Assembly (NCBI GenBank): GCA_015222595.1
Contig: JADFVP010000111.1
Coordinates: forward strand, 1 to 12,673
Length of the DNA stretch: 12,673 nucleotides
DNA from: Pseudomonadota bacterium
Lineage (GTDB): Bacteria > Desulfobacterota > GWC2-55-46 > JADFVP01
Direction of reading: 5' to 3'
Position numbers and translations under genes: made by a program. Shown piece after piece: positions 12,563 to 12,673 of the stretch (position 1 is its first letter; every line of letters starts with the position of its first letter). The notes under the pieces were generated by a model, which saw nothing but the letters and a program-made list of their open reading frames with translations, did not search any database and was not told where the DNA came from.

Positions 12563-12673
12563 CTAAAGCCCCGTCCGCTTTCTGACCTCGTACATGAAGT
12601 CCGCATCTATCTCGCTAAGTCCCTCTTCTGAGGCGCTTTTTTCTATCATGTTACGCGCCATGGCGCGGGCAAA
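12563..12673 (-). CDS. 3' end of a gene encoding a PCP_red-like C-terminus (5' part outside the window)
   Basis: The frame is open from the right edge to a TAG at 12563-12565, giving the last 36 residues: FARAMARNMIEKSA...ADFMYEVRKRTGL. The pattern FxRxMxRxxIEKxAxxxGxxxIxxxFMxEVRKR is typical of the PCP_red helical domain, and it parallels the end of the next gene (FLRAMVKTGVEKYA...ITPEVMKEL). The protein could be a second radical SAM with the same tail, a stand-alone short PCP_red protein, or another enzyme with this ending; only the missing upstream sequence can tell. Three bases separate it from the radical SAM start codon, so the two are one transcription unit. Confidence 0.75.
   Translation of the reverse strand, partial: FARAMARNMIEKSASEEGLSEIDADFMYEVRKRTGL

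Noticed and set aside
1..12673. Search for tRNA, rRNA, CRISPR repeats, insertion sequence ends and phage genes
   Set aside because: No cloverleaf, rRNA core sequence, regularly spaced repeats, transposase or integrase motifs were seen in either strand.

Overview
The window looks like a piece of chromosome from an uncultivated, Gram-negative-type bacterium with moderately high GC. It has signal peptides, periplasmic c-type cytochromes and Shine-Dalgarno-led genes. The combination of a [NiFe]-hydrogenase maturation cluster, an unusual cytochrome bd-like membrane protein with three c-type cytochromes, and a radical SAM/PCP_red protein points to a respiratory, probably anaerobic or microaerobic lineage. 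Desulfobacterota, Nitrospirota or Nitrospinota-like groups would fit, but no marker gene here fixes the phylum.

Left third (1-5197, all minus strand): a compact maturation operon, read right to left. The order is a 38-codon single-TM protein, a hydrogenase maturation endopeptidase (HyaD/HybD family), hypA, hypB, hypF, hypC and hypD, which runs off the left edge. Most junctions are 1-2 nt gaps or ATGA overlaps. hypA/hypB insert nickel, hypF/hypC/hypD (with hypE, not in this window) build the Fe(CN)2CO group, and the endopeptidase trims the large subunit afterwards. No hydrogenase structural genes are visible. A good sigma70-type promoter (TTGACA-N17-TATTCT) lies directly at the start of the 38-codon gene.

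Middle (5350-10449, plus strand, divergent): a five-gene respiratory operon. It holds a 37-aa single-TM protein, a 657-aa CydA-like protein that keeps the His/Glu/His landmarks of cytochrome bd subunit I but lacks the quinol loop and has extra C-terminal helices, two membrane-anchored mono-heme cytochromes c, and a di-heme cytochrome c fused to an ethylbenzene-dehydrogenase/NxrC-type heme b domain with a C-terminal membrane helix. There is no cydB. The layout suggests a membrane complex that exchanges electrons with periplasmic c-type hemes instead of, or in addition to, quinol. The operon ends at a strong hairpin (10509-10555) that can also serve the converging minus-strand genes.

Right part (10612-12673, minus strand): the 3' end of a protein ending in a PCP_red-like segment, a radical SAM/SPASM protein that also carries a C-terminal PCP_red-like domain, a small two-TM protein and a small charged protein of unknown function. 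The radical SAM belongs to the broad NirJ/AhbD/PqqE-like set; its substrate cannot be read from the sequence.

No rRNA, tRNA, CRISPR array, insertion sequence or integrase was seen. The largest gaps between genes are about 150-170 bp and are described individually.
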